In this document: positions 1-6,238 of the stretch, one piece after another
How positions within the stretch are numbered: the first letter of the stretch is position 1
How the letters are laid out: each line of letters starts with the position of its first letter
From: Chloroflexota bacterium
Lineage (GTDB): Bacteria; Chloroflexota; Dehalococcoidia; Lucifugimonadales; JACPCL1
Reading direction: 5' to 3'
Assembly (NCBI GenBank): GCA_016210375.1
Contig: JACQUH010000144.1
Span: forward strand, 1 to 12,095
DNA length: 12,095 nt
Made by a program: the position numbers and the translations under genes
The notes under the pieces: model-generated
What the model saw: the letters and a program-made list of their open reading frames with translations, nothing else
The model's database searches: none
Told to the model about the DNA's origin: nothing

Positions 1-302
1 CCAATGCACAAGAGGACGAATCTGTCATCGCCTAACCCCAAAGCTTGTGTCCATGCTTGGAGTTCCTTAGAGAATTGTCGTTGTCTACTCCAGACCAGGG
101 CTACCCCCACCTTCGAGAGGTAGCGCATTCCTTCCACATCTTCCAGTTCGCCTAGAGCGGTGAAGCACGCCATCGCCTCTTCATAGCGTCCTTCTTTTAG
201 CGCAGCATCGCCCTTGGTGCAAAGCTCGCGCGCGCTGGGTCGCCGTTTCCGGCAACGACGGCAAAGGGCGTTCCAGAACGAGGAGACGCGGTGCTGTAAG
301 TG
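1..302 (-). CDS. TPR-like protein, N-terminal part, no clear start codon
   Basis: An open frame on the minus strand runs from an in-frame TGA (303-305) off the left edge, about 100 codons with no stop. From about position 230 it reads ARELCTKGDAALKEGRYEEA followed by MACFTALGEL, which looks like a tetratricopeptide helix pair (a protein-protein interaction repeat). A basic stretch, CRRCRKRRPSAR, precedes it. The frame lacks an ATG, GTG or TTG near its beginning. The nearest good ATG (304-306, 8 bases after the ebfC stop) is in another frame, which stops after about 41 codons, so an indel or sequencing error near the 5' end is possible. The left part is more AT-rich than the neighbouring genes. 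It follows ebfC directly and may be cotranscribed with it. Whether it is an intact gene is unknown; the TPR assignment rests on pattern alone. Confidence 0.5.
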
Positions 303-314
303 TCATGGCAGCTA

Positions 315-620
315 TTACATCAGCCCTGGTATCTTCATGCCGCCGGTGATGGCGCTCATGCGCTGGTTCGCCATCTCCATCGCCTTGTCCAGGGCCTCGT
401 TGACGGCGGCCAGCACCAGGTCTTCCAGCATGGCGACGTCCTGGGGGTCCACGGCGGCAGGGTCTATCTTGATGGCGGTGACCCGTTGCTTGCCCGTAGC
501 CGTCACCTTCACGGCTCCACCCCCGGCGGTGGCCTCCACGGTCGCCTGCTCTAGCTCCTCTTGCAGCTTCACCAGGCGCTGCTGAAGCTGCTGGGCCTGG
601 CGTAGCATGTTCCTATTCAT
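315..620 (-). CDS. ebfC: YbaB/EbfC family nucleoid-associated protein
   Basis: A 101-residue protein, normal for the YbaB/EbfC family of small dimeric DNA-binding proteins that coat the nucleoid and are usually encoded next to dnaX. It has the family layout: an N-terminal helix rich in Gln and Glu (MLRQAQQLQQRLVKLQEEL), a Gly-rich turn with a beta sheet (TAGGGAVKVTATGKQRVTAI), and a C-terminal helix ending in TGGMKIPGLM. I chose ATG 618-620 because its product matches the family N-terminus and a GGAGGAG lies about 10 bases upstream; the frame stays open 9 codons further but that extension is Arg-rich. The start overlaps the dnaX stop by 8 bases, so translation is probably coupled. recR, which often follows in this cluster, is absent; a TPR-like frame takes its place. 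Confidence 0.93.
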   Translation of the reverse strand: MNRNMLRQAQQLQQRLVKLQEELEQATVEATAGGGAVKVTATGKQRVTAIKIDPAAVDPQDVAMLEDLVLAAVNEALDKAMEMANQRMSAITGGMKIPGLM

Positions 621-2289
621 CGTAGCTGTGCTCCTCCGTCTCTTCAAGGATCCTGGCGCCCATGTTCACGGCGGACTGCACGAGGGGGCTTCGGTTGGCC
701 CTGTCCGTCTTCTGGACGCCGCCCGCCAGGGCCATTTCCACCTTTGGAGGGCTGGTCAGGCCCAGGGCATTGGCCACGCTGTCCAGCAGCAGCCGGCGTC
801 CTTCCGGGGTGTCCATCTCCTCCTGCATGCGCTCCATGTGAGACTGGTGGGCGAACTCCAGGTACAGGGTGCCGTCTTCCCAGCGGGACTGTCGGCAGTC
901 CCGCAGGAGAGAGCCGAGGTAGTACCGGCGGGCTTTCTGCCGGCTCAACGCACGGATAATGTCGTCCCAGCGAGCGCGCAGGCGCTGCTCTGGCGTGGCG
1001 TCCTCCGGCAGGGGGGTAGGGGGTGGGGCTGCCGGGGCTGAAACCGGCGCGGGCCGTGGCCTGAAGGGAGCGGGCGTGGGGCCGGCAGGGGCAGCGGGCA
1101 GCGCCTCCCGGAGGGGCGGCGGCGACGACGGCGCCGCACGCCGTGGGGCAGCCTGCTCTGGGGTAGCCTGCGTGGGGCTGGAAGCGGCGACCTCCGCCCG
1201 GACCGCCGCGCCATCCAGGGCCTGGGCCGTCTCTATGATGGCCAGCTCCAGGGCCAGGGTTGGAGGCGCCTCCTGGCGGAAGGAGACCTGGCCGAGCAGG
1301 CGCAGGGCCTGGAGCAGGCGCTCCATAGGGATCCCCTGGACCTGCTGGGTCTGCTCCCTCACCACCTCCGCCGGCTGGGTCACCATCCCCTGGGCACCGG
1401 CCTTGATGAGCATCATCTCCCGCACCTCCTCCACCAACTGGCGGTGAAGCTGGCGCAGATTCAGGCCCTCGGTGGCGATGGCGCCCAGGGTGGCCAGGGC
1501 CTCTGGCGCCTGCCCGTGCAGCATCTGGCCCACCAGGGTGCGGACGCGGTCATCGGCGGTAAGGCCCAGGAGGAGGCGCACCTGCTCCTGGGACAAAGGG
1601 CTGCCGAAGGCGGTGACTCCCTGCTCCAGGAGGCTCTCGGCGTCTCTCATGCTGCCATCTGCGTGTCGGGCAATGGCCCCCAGAGCCGATTCATCGGCTT
1701 GAATGCCCTCGGCCTCGCAGATGCGGGCCAGCATCCTGGTCATGGCCTGGGGAGTCACCCGCCGGAAGTCGTACCGCTGGCAGCGGGAGACGATGGTGGG
1801 GGCCAGTTTCTGGGGATCCGTGGTGGCCAGGACGAAGATAACGTGGGCCGGCGGCTCCTCCAGCGTCTTCAGAAGGGCGTCCGCGGCGGGATCGGTGAGC
1901 ATGTGGGCCTCGTCTAGGACGTAGACCTTGTACCGGGCCTCGGCGGGGGAATAGCGTACCTTCTCCCGGATGTCCCGTATCTCGTCAATGCCGCGGTTGC
2001 TGGCGGCGTCAATCTCTACCAGGTCCAGGGCGCGGCCCTCGTTGACGGCCTGGCAGGGGCGGCAGGCGTTGCACGGCTCGCCCTCCTGGGGAGCGAGGCA
2101 GTTGACGGCTTTGGCCAGGATGCGGGCGGTGCTGGTCTTGCCGGTGCCCCGTGGGCCGCAAAAGAGGTAGGCATGGGCCACACGGTTCCGGGCGATGGCC
2201 TGCTTGAGGGTGTGGGCGATGGGCTCCTGGCCCACCAGGTCGTCAAAGCGTTTGGGTCGCCACCGGCGGTAATAGACCTGGGTGCTCAT
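613..2289 (-). CDS. dnaX: DNA polymerase III subunit gamma/tau
   Basis: A 558-residue AAA+ clamp-loader subunit that helps load the beta sliding clamp during replication. Visible parts: Walker A GPRGTGKT (45-52), four zinc-binding cysteines (64, 73, 76, 79), Walker B with DEAH (126-129), the SRC arginine-finger motif (168-170), and a sensor 2 region with RDAESLLEQ (215-223). A Pro/Ala-rich linker (about 371-430) leads to a tau-type C-terminal domain. I chose ATG 2287-2289 because MSTQVYYRRWRPKRFDDLVG is the family N-terminus; the 59 open codons upstream are a shadow of ybeY. The start overlaps the ybeY TGA as ATGA. I see no A-rich slippery sequence that would make the short gamma form, so only tau is expected. 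Confidence 0.97.
   Translation of the reverse strand: MSTQVYYRRWRPKRFDDLVGQEPIAHTLKQAIARNRVAHAYLFCGPRGTGKTSTARILAKAVNCLAPQEGEPCNACRPCQAVNEGRALDLVEIDAASNRGIDEIRDIREKVRYSPAEARYKVYVLDEAHMLTDPAADALLKTLEEPPAHVIFVLATTDPQKLAPTIVSRCQRYDFRRVTPQAMTRMLARICEAEGIQADESALGAIARHADGSMRDAESLLEQGVTAFGSPLSQEQVRLLLGLTADDRVRTLVGQMLHGQAPEALATLGAIATEGLNLRQLHRQLVEEVREMMLIKAGAQGMVTQPAEVVREQTQQVQGIPMERLLQALRLLGQVSFRQEAPPTLALELAIIETAQALDGAAVRAEVAASSPTQATPEQAAPRRAAPSSPPPLREALPAAPAGPTPAPFRPRPAPVSAPAAPPPTPLPEDATPEQRLRARWDDIIRALSRQKARRYYLGSLLRDCRQSRWEDGTLYLEFAHQSHMERMQEEMDTPEGRRLLLDSVANALGLTSPPKVEMALAGGVQKTDRANRSPLVQSAVNMGARILEETEEHSYDE
1000..1179 (-). other. Pro/Ala-rich linker of DnaX
   Basis: DnaX residues 371-430 are almost entirely Pro, Ala, Ser, Thr and Arg and should be disordered. 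They join the clamp-loader body to the tau-type C-terminal domain. The coding strand contains several C-runs, including a run of six near position 1010, but no A-run. Confidence 0.8.
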
Positions 2290-2843
2290 GGGCGTGGGTC
2301 CCGCGCGCCGAGCTGGGCCAGGATGCGCCCCTCCAGGGCTTGCATGGTGGCCTCCTCCTCTGGCGCGCCGTGGTCGTACCCCAGAAGATGCAGTACACCG
2401 TGGGCTATGAGCAAGGCCATCTCGTCCTGGGCCGGGTGGCCCCCGGCCTGGGCCTGGCGCTGGCACTGGGGGTAGGAGACGATGACCTCGCCGGCGAAGC
2501 CCTGGTCGGCATCGTCCGAGGGCGGAAGGATGAAGGGCACATCAGTGGCGGTGGGAGAAGGGCCTTCGCCCTGGAACTCGCCCGGATGGTCAAAGGCAAA
2601 GGCCAGGACATCCGTGGGTTCGTCCAGGCCTCGGTAGTCCCGGTTCAGGCGGCGGACGGTATCGTCGTCGGCGATGGTAAGGCTGAGGCCCCGGTATCGC
2701 GGCGGACCGCCCTTCGGCATCGGCTGACCCAGGGCCAGGGCCTGCTGGGCCAGCCGGCGCAGCCAGGGCACGGAGAGTCCCCGGCGGTAGGCCGGGAAGA
2801 CCTGCACGGGGATGCGACGCGCTGGGCTGGCTGCCGTTTTCAC
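2286..2843 (-). CDS. ybeY: Endoribonuclease YbeY (rRNA maturation factor)
   Basis: A zinc-dependent endoribonuclease of the UPF0054 family, needed for 16S rRNA 3'-end maturation and ribosome quality control. The signature HGVLHLLGYDH gives the three metal-binding histidines (148, 152, 158 from this start), and NRDYRGLDEPTDVLAF (67-82) is the other conserved block. The start is uncertain. I prefer GTG 2841-2843 (185 residues) because the conserved part begins 11 residues later at IPVQVF and a TGCTATCAT box ends 6 bases before it, which suggests a leaderless mRNA. ATG 2867 (193 residues) and TTG 2936 are open alternatives without a good ribosome binding site; the TTG lies inside a repeat. It heads the ybeY-dnaX-ebfC operon and its TGA overlaps the dnaX ATG. 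About 20 residues before the active site (DVPFILPPSDDADQGFAGE) look like a Pro/Asp-rich loop. Confidence 0.93.
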   Translation of the reverse strand: MKTAASPARRIPVQVFPAYRRGLSVPWLRRLAQQALALGQPMPKGGPPRYRGLSLTIADDDTVRRLNRDYRGLDEPTDVLAFAFDHPGEFQGEGPSPTATDVPFILPPSDDADQGFAGEVIVSYPQCQRQAQAGGHPAQDEMALLIAHGVLHLLGYDHGAPEEEATMQALEGRILAQLGARDPRP

Positions 2844-2849
2844 AGGTTG

Positions 2850-2858
2850 ATGATAGCA
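2850..2858 (-). promoter_or_regulatory. Extended -10 box upstream of ybeY
   Basis: The minus strand reads TGCTATCAT (TGn plus TATCAT, 5 of 6 to TATAAT). Six bases separate it from GTG 2841-2843, so a transcript would begin at or next to the start codon. The -35 region is poor (TTCCGC at 17-bp spacing), as is common for extended -10 promoters. The same TGCTANNAT pattern occurs before thiL and the seven-helix gene. Confidence 0.4.
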
Positions 2859-2895
2859 CAGGGGCATGATGGGCGGAAGGAAGCCCTGACCGGCG

Positions 2896-2944
2896 GGTTC
2901 TGTTTGCTGGGGGGTGGTGTGACCACTGAAAAGCAATCGGAACC
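2896..2944. repeat. Palindromic element, copy A
   Basis: The left arm GGTTCTGTTTGCT (2896-2908) is mirrored by AAGCAATCGGAACC (2931-2944), matching at 11 of 13 positions. The centre holds a second small palindrome, GTGGT-GTG-ACCAC (2914-2926). The arms match copies B (5998-6118) and C (9901-9933). It lies about 40 bp upstream of the ybeY -10 box. Confidence 0.7.
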
Positions 2945-3000
2945 ATTATTGCACAGTCCTTGCGTGGTCAGCTTGGGTTGTTCCCAGGGGTCGTACGCAC

Positions 3001-3032
3001 ACGGAGAGGCGGTCATTTGACCGCCTCTCCGT
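3001..3032 (-). terminator. Perfect 15-bp stem after the nuclease-like gene
   Basis: ACGGAGAGGCGGTCA (3001-3015) and its exact complement (3018-3032) are separated by two bases. The stem lies about 40 bases past the stop of the SNase-like gene and upstream of ybeY. No U-tract follows, so it may be an atypical terminator or a 3'-end stabiliser. Confidence 0.55.
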
Positions 3033-3073
3033 CCTGGCGACCTGGCCCTTTGTTCTTGTTTGACTACGCAACC

Positions 3074-3670
3074 CTATTGCCCGGCTGCTGCGGCCTTCTC
3101 GGCCTGGTCCTGCAAGTACTTGCAGGTGGCGCAATCGTTCTCGTCCGTCACCCACAGGCCAACGCCCTCCCTCCGGGCCATGTCCAGGGCCGCGAAGAGC
3201 TGGTCTGAATAGCGGCTGTCGGGAGGCGTCACGTTCACGTAGGCCAGCCCGTTGCTCACGATGGACGCGTTGACTAGCTGGCCCTCTTTCCACACCCAGC
3301 GCAAGAGGCGACCCTGGCTATCGGTATTGGTGACATCTCGTTCAAGAGTCACCTTTTGCTCCTCCATCAGTTCTCGGTTGAAGCCAGAGCCCTGGGCATA
3401 GAGGACGTCCGACCTTGCGTACTCCATGCCGATTGGCTTCGGGAGCTCCACGCCTGCATACGCCACCTGGAAGGTCTGGCCGCCGATCCTCACCTCCACC
3501 GTGCCGCCGTCAATGACTCGCGTGACGGTGGCTTCTGCCCTGGGCGAGGCAGCCATCTGTGCAGGCGACGTCGCGGAAAAAGAGGCCACAATCTGCACAG
3601 CCGAAAGTATGAGGGGAACGACCAGGAAGGGAATAACACTATATATGGTGGCCTTTCGCGTGCTGTTCAT
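3074..3670 (-). CDS. Membrane-anchored SNase-like protein, catalytic residues lost
   Basis: A 198-residue protein. A hydrophobic segment near the N-terminus (about 8-30, preceded by MNSTRKAT) is a signal anchor or signal peptide, so the rest is probably outside the cytoplasm. Residues 46-173 align with staphylococcal nuclease: VTRVIDGGTVEV matches the VIDGDTV strand, and the Gly-Arg near 120-121, the KEGQLVNASIVSNGLAYV block and MARREGVGLW follow in order. The active site is broken: the second Asp of VIDGD is Gly, the Arg of the FRLLLVDTPE strand is Gln, its Asp is Gly and the Glu is not conserved; only the later Arg (121) remains. A CATC motif sits near the C-terminus (180-183). ATG 3668-3670 has GAGGAG just upstream. 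It is a single gene between two operons. The fold is fairly sure; a binding rather than cleaving role is inferred. Confidence 0.8.
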   Translation of the reverse strand: MNSTRKATIYSVIPFLVVPLILSAVQIVASFSATSPAQMAASPRAEATVTRVIDGGTVEVRIGGQTFQVAYAGVELPKPIGMEYARSDVLYAQGSGFNRELMEEQKVTLERDVTNTDSQGRLLRWVWKEGQLVNASIVSNGLAYVNVTPPDSRYSDQLFAALDMARREGVGLWVTDENDCATCKYLQDQAEKAAAAGQ

Positions 3671-3732
3671 ACACTCTCCTCAAGCCTGGCTCTTGCCCAT
3701 ACTAGTGATAGTACACCAACTATAGTGCGAAT

Positions 3733-3761
3733 ACACTACGACAAGCTTGCGTTGGAGTCAA
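3733..3761 (-). promoter_or_regulatory. Possible promoter of the SNase-like gene
   Basis: TTGACT (3756-3761) overlaps the tsaB stop codon and is followed after 17 bp by TAGTGT (3733-3738), a weak -10. This would leave a leader of about 55 bases. The leader (3701-3740) is AT-rich and crowded with ACTA/TAGT half-sites, for example TAGTG and CACTA facing each other at 3724-3739, so a regulator may bind here. Confidence 0.3.
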
Positions 3762-4456
3762 CCTGGGTACGCGATCGGACGACCAGGCTCGGTGATGGTG
3801 GGTCGCCGGAGGTAGAGCGGCTGAAGGGTGACGGGGCTGGAGGTCTCGCCCGCCTGGAGCCGGCGCAGACCCAGGTACGCCAGGGCCGCCAGCCGCTGGC
3901 CCGGCAGGTAGGGCAGCATGAGCCGGGCGTCCATGGGCAGGGCTTCTTTGAGCGTATCGGCGAAGCGTTCCAGCCCTTCGCCGCAGAGGATGGAGGAGGC
4001 CGGGAGCGACGCAGCTAGCTCCTGGGGGGAGGAGATGCGCTCCGGCCCCTCCTGGTGGAGCCGGCCTTCCTGCTCCTGGAAGGACGCCCAGGCCAGCTCC
4101 CCGCGGCCGGCTTCCAGGACGGCAACCACGGGGCGACCGGCGGCCAGGTAGGGGAAGGCTTCCACCTCCATCGTCGTGGCGGTCACCAGGGGCAGCCCCG
4201 CCGCCCAGGCCAGGCCCTTCGCCAGGCTCAGGCCCACCCGCAGGGCGCTGAAGCTGCCAGGGCCAACGGCCACGGCGATGCCGGAGAGGTCGTGAAGGGA
4301 CACCCCCTGGCGCTTCAGGACCAGCTCAAGGGAGGGCATCAGCTCCACGGTGTGGTTCTGCTGGGAGCGCCAGTGCAGGGCCTGGAGAAGACGCCCGTCC
4401 TGGCCCAACAGGGCTACACCAGCGTAGCGCGTGGATGTGTCCAGCGCCAAGAGCAT
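3758..4456 (-). CDS. tsaB: tRNA threonylcarbamoyladenosine protein TsaB
   Basis: A 232-residue member of the ASKHA-fold TsaB family. TsaB forms a heterodimer with TsaD and, with TsaE, transfers the threonylcarbamoyl group to A37 of ANN-decoding tRNAs in the cytoplasm. The N-terminal LALDTST (3-9) and the GPGSFSALRVG motif (65-75, family GPGSFTGLR) are diagnostic. The C-terminus ends with the family PLYLR block. Length is normal. It starts 3 bases after the tsaE stop and is the last gene of thiL-tsaE-tsaB. TsaD and TsaC are not in the window and must be elsewhere, since t6A synthesis needs them. Confidence 0.95.
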   Translation of the reverse strand: MLLALDTSTRYAGVALLGQDGRLLQALHWRSQQNHTVELMPSLELVLKRQGVSLHDLSGIAVAVGPGSFSALRVGLSLAKGLAWAAGLPLVTATTMEVEAFPYLAAGRPVVAVLEAGRGELAWASFQEQEGRLHQEGPERISSPQELAASLPASSILCGEGLERFADTLKEALPMDARLMLPYLPGQRLAALAYLGLRRLQAGETSSPVTLQPLYLRRPTITEPGRPIAYPG

Positions 4457-4459
4457 GGC

Positions 4460-4945
4460 CTAGCTCTCCCTCGCGAGAAGTTTGAGACCCTGGACCAACT
4501 GGCGGTACCGCGGTCCCCGGGGTGTAAGGCGGATGCGCCGGCTCTGGGGGGCCATGTCCTCCAGCTCAACCAGGAGGTGCTCAGGAGGAAAGGCTCTCAG
4601 CGCCTTATCGGCCCACTCCACCACGCACACGCCTTCGCCCTCAATGTAGTCGTCCAGGCCCAGGTCTTCCAGCTCTAGAGCGCCCTCTAGGCGGTACAGG
4701 TCCAGGTGGTACAGGGTCAGGCGGCCAGGGTGCTCCGTGGCCAGGACAAAGGTGGGGCTGCGCACCGGCTCCTGGATGCCCAGGCCGCGGGCGATGCCCT
4801 GTACCAGGCAGGTCTTGCCAGCGCCCAGGGCGCCGCACAGGAGGAAAAGGTCGCCGGGCTGCGCGGCGCCCCCCAGGGCCTCTCCCAGTGCCTGGGTCTC
4901 CTCGGGCGAGTGGGTCGTGATCTCCAATGTTGCGGGGGCGATCAT
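4460..4945 (-). CDS. tsaE: tRNA threonylcarbamoyladenosine ATPase TsaE
   Basis: A 161-residue P-loop ATPase that binds the TsaBD complex and resets it between rounds of t6A synthesis. Walker A is GALGAGKT (38-45). The family blocks RSPTFVLATEH (62-72), LYHLDLYRLEG (78-88) and VVEWADK (108-114) follow. Length is typical. Its ATG (4943-4945) overlaps the thiL TGA as ATGA, so translation is probably coupled, and tsaB follows after 3 bases. The assignment is secure. Confidence 0.95.
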   Translation of the reverse strand: MIAPATLEITTHSPEETQALGEALGGAAQPGDLFLLCGALGAGKTCLVQGIARGLGIQEPVRSPTFVLATEHPGRLTLYHLDLYRLEGALELEDLGLDDYIEGEGVCVVEWADKALRAFPPEHLLVELEDMAPQSRRIRLTPRGPRYRQLVQGLKLLARES

Positions 4946-5946
4946 GAGCGGAAGTGGTCCCAGCCTGTTGGCCGAAAGGGAAGCTCCTGGCCCTTTTCGT
5001 CAGTCATGACCACGCTGCCCGGTTCCCCCGCCACTACCTGGCCCACCATGGCGCTCCCAGGCAAACGGGCCAGAACGCGCTCCATGACGGCGGGAGGGGC
5101 GGTGAAGAGCAGCTCGTAGTCCTCGCCGCCGGCCAGGGCCAGGCTCCGCGCCTGCCCGGGAAAGGCCCGCTCCAGAGCGGGAGGCAGGGGCACGCGCCAG
5201 GTCTCCAGGCGGGCGGCGGCGCCGCTGGCGGCCATCAGCTTGCCCAGATCGTCAGTCAGTCCGTCGCTGATATCCATGGCAGCCAGGACCCCTTCCTCCA
5301 CCAGGATTCGCCCTTCCCTGAGCCGGGGCTGTGGGTGGCGGTGGGCGCGGCGAAGGGAATCGGCGGCCTCCGGCTCAACGGAGAGGCCCCGCAGCATCAC
5401 CTCCAGGCCGCCACGGGAGCCACCCAGAGGGCCAGTAACGGCCACCAGGTCGCCAGGGCGGGCGGCGGAACGCCTCAGTGGCGTCTCGTGGGTGTAGCCG
5501 TTGAGGGCGATTGTGACGAAGAAGATCGGCGAGCGAACGATGTCTCCCCCGGCGACGACGCACCCATGCTCCTGGCAGGCCCAGGCCATGCCGTCGTACA
5601 GGTCGTCTACGGCGGCGACGGGGGTGCTCTGAGGCAAGCCCAGGGTCACCAGGGCGTACAGAGGCGTGCCCCCCATGGCGGCGATGTCGCTGAGGTTGGC
5701 GACCATCACCTTCCACCCCAGGTCTTTCCAGGGGGTGGTCTCCTGGGTGAAATGGACTCCTTCCACCACCGTGTCCGTGGTGCAAAGCTCCAGGCTGGCC
5801 GAGGTGCGCCAGGCGGCGGTATCGTCGCCGATGCCGATGACCAGGGGGAAGGCGCTGCCAGGAGGAGAAGAGGCGACACCTGCCTGGGTCACCCGCTGCG
5901 CCAGGCGCTGGATAAGGCCGAACTCGCCAATGTCGGAGATACGCAT
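4942..5946 (-). CDS. thiL: Thiamine-monophosphate kinase
   Basis: ThiL phosphorylates thiamine monophosphate to thiamine diphosphate with ATP, the last step of cofactor synthesis. Numbered from this start (334 residues): GIGDDTAA (38-45), the TTDTVVEGVHF block (56-66), KVMVANLSDIAAMGG (79-93), AGGDIVRSP (132-140), DISDGLTDDL (225-234) and GGEDYELLF (273-281), all conserved in the PurM-like ATP/substrate fold. I chose ATG 5944-5946 because a TGCTATAAT promoter box ends 7 bases before it; the other in-frame ATG (5953-5955) overlaps that box and would add only three residues. No Shine-Dalgarno sequence is visible, which fits a leaderless mRNA. It heads thiL-tsaE-tsaB; no other thiamine gene is nearby. 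Confidence 0.95.
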   Translation of the reverse strand: MRISDIGEFGLIQRLAQRVTQAGVASSPPGSAFPLVIGIGDDTAAWRTSASLELCTTDTVVEGVHFTQETTPWKDLGWKVMVANLSDIAAMGGTPLYALVTLGLPQSTPVAAVDDLYDGMAWACQEHGCVVAGGDIVRSPIFFVTIALNGYTHETPLRRSAARPGDLVAVTGPLGGSRGGLEVMLRGLSVEPEAADSLRRAHRHPQPRLREGRILVEEGVLAAMDISDGLTDDLGKLMAASGAAARLETWRVPLPPALERAFPGQARSLALAGGEDYELLFTAPPAVMERVLARLPGSAMVGQVVAGEPGSVVMTDEKGQELPFRPTGWDHFRS

Positions 5947-5953
5947 GGGACGC

Positions 5954-5962
5954 ATTATAGCA
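5954..5962 (-). promoter_or_regulatory. Extended -10 promoter of thiL-tsaE-tsaB
   Basis: The minus strand reads TGCTATAAT, a perfect extended -10. Seven bases follow before the A of ATG 5944-5946, the usual distance to a transcription start, so the mRNA probably begins at the start codon. The -35 match is weak (CTGTGC). Confidence 0.6.
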
Positions 5963-5997
5963 AGGGCCGCCTCTGGGCACAGCGCCAGGGGCTATTT

Positions 5998-6118
5998 CGG
6001 TTCCGTTTGCTTTCGGGTGGTGTGGAGCCCCCCGACTGAAGTCGGGGGTTGGGTGAACTCAAAACCTGGCACTTTAGTGCCAGGGGATGGTACCACCACT
6101 ACAAAGCAAACAGAACCG
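5998..6118. mobile_element. Palindromic element, copy B (miniature mobile element?)
   Basis: About 121 bp. The left arm CGGTTCCGTTTGCTTT (5998-6013) is mirrored with one mismatch by the right arm ending CAGAACCG (6118); GTGGT-type bases just inside also pair. GCTATT stands at both outer edges (5991-5996 and 6118-6123), a possible target-site duplication that overlaps the right end by one base. Inside are two perfect hairpins: CCCCCGACT-GA-AGTCGGGGG (6029-6048) and CCTGGCACT-TT-AGTGCCAGG (6065-6084). The arms match copies A and C. It has no coding capacity. The paired hairpins recall the ends of IS200/IS605-type elements, but that is only a resemblance. Confidence 0.6.
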
Positions 6119-6184
6119 CTATTCCCAAGTTTCGTTCATGCCCGCTGCGGTACGCCGGACAGTGTGGGTTAGGCCCCCTGTTCG

Positions 6185-6193
6185 TGCTAGAAT
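6185..6193 (+). promoter_or_regulatory. Extended -10 box of the seven-helix protein gene
   Basis: TGCTAGAAT fits TGn plus TAGAAT (5 of 6). Transcription would begin near 6200, leaving a leader of about 40 bases that holds TGGAGG (6224-6229 region), 8 bases before the ATG. The -35 region is poor (TGGGTT). Confidence 0.45.
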
Positions 6194-6238
6194 GGTGCCG
6201 CCCAAGGGGGCGAGAAGGGTTCTCTGGAGGCTTCACCC

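Noticed and set aside
613..647. Longer ebfC start at the head of its open frame (647)
   Set aside because: The nine extra residues (MKRRRSTAT) lie wholly inside dnaX and do not match the family N-terminus; ATG 620 has a better placed GGAGGAG.
1000..1180. Possible programmed frameshift in dnaX making a gamma form
   Set aside because: The classic signal is a run of A residues followed by a stem. This region has only C-runs, so there is no good support for slippage.
2340..3020. A 226-codon plus-strand open frame opposite ybeY
   Set aside because: It is antisense to ybeY, whose metal-binding motif is clear, and it runs through repeat copy A. No family pattern or start signal.
4954..6039. A 361-codon plus-strand open frame opposite thiL
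   Set aside because: It is the antisense shadow of thiL, which has all its family motifs. The shadow frame has Gly/Ala/His-rich composition and no recognisable domain.
5991..6123. Copy B as a riboswitch for thiL (thiamine pyrophosphate)
   Set aside because: I could not find the conserved TPP riboswitch core (CUGAGA and its partner) and the predicted thiL transcript starts downstream of the element.
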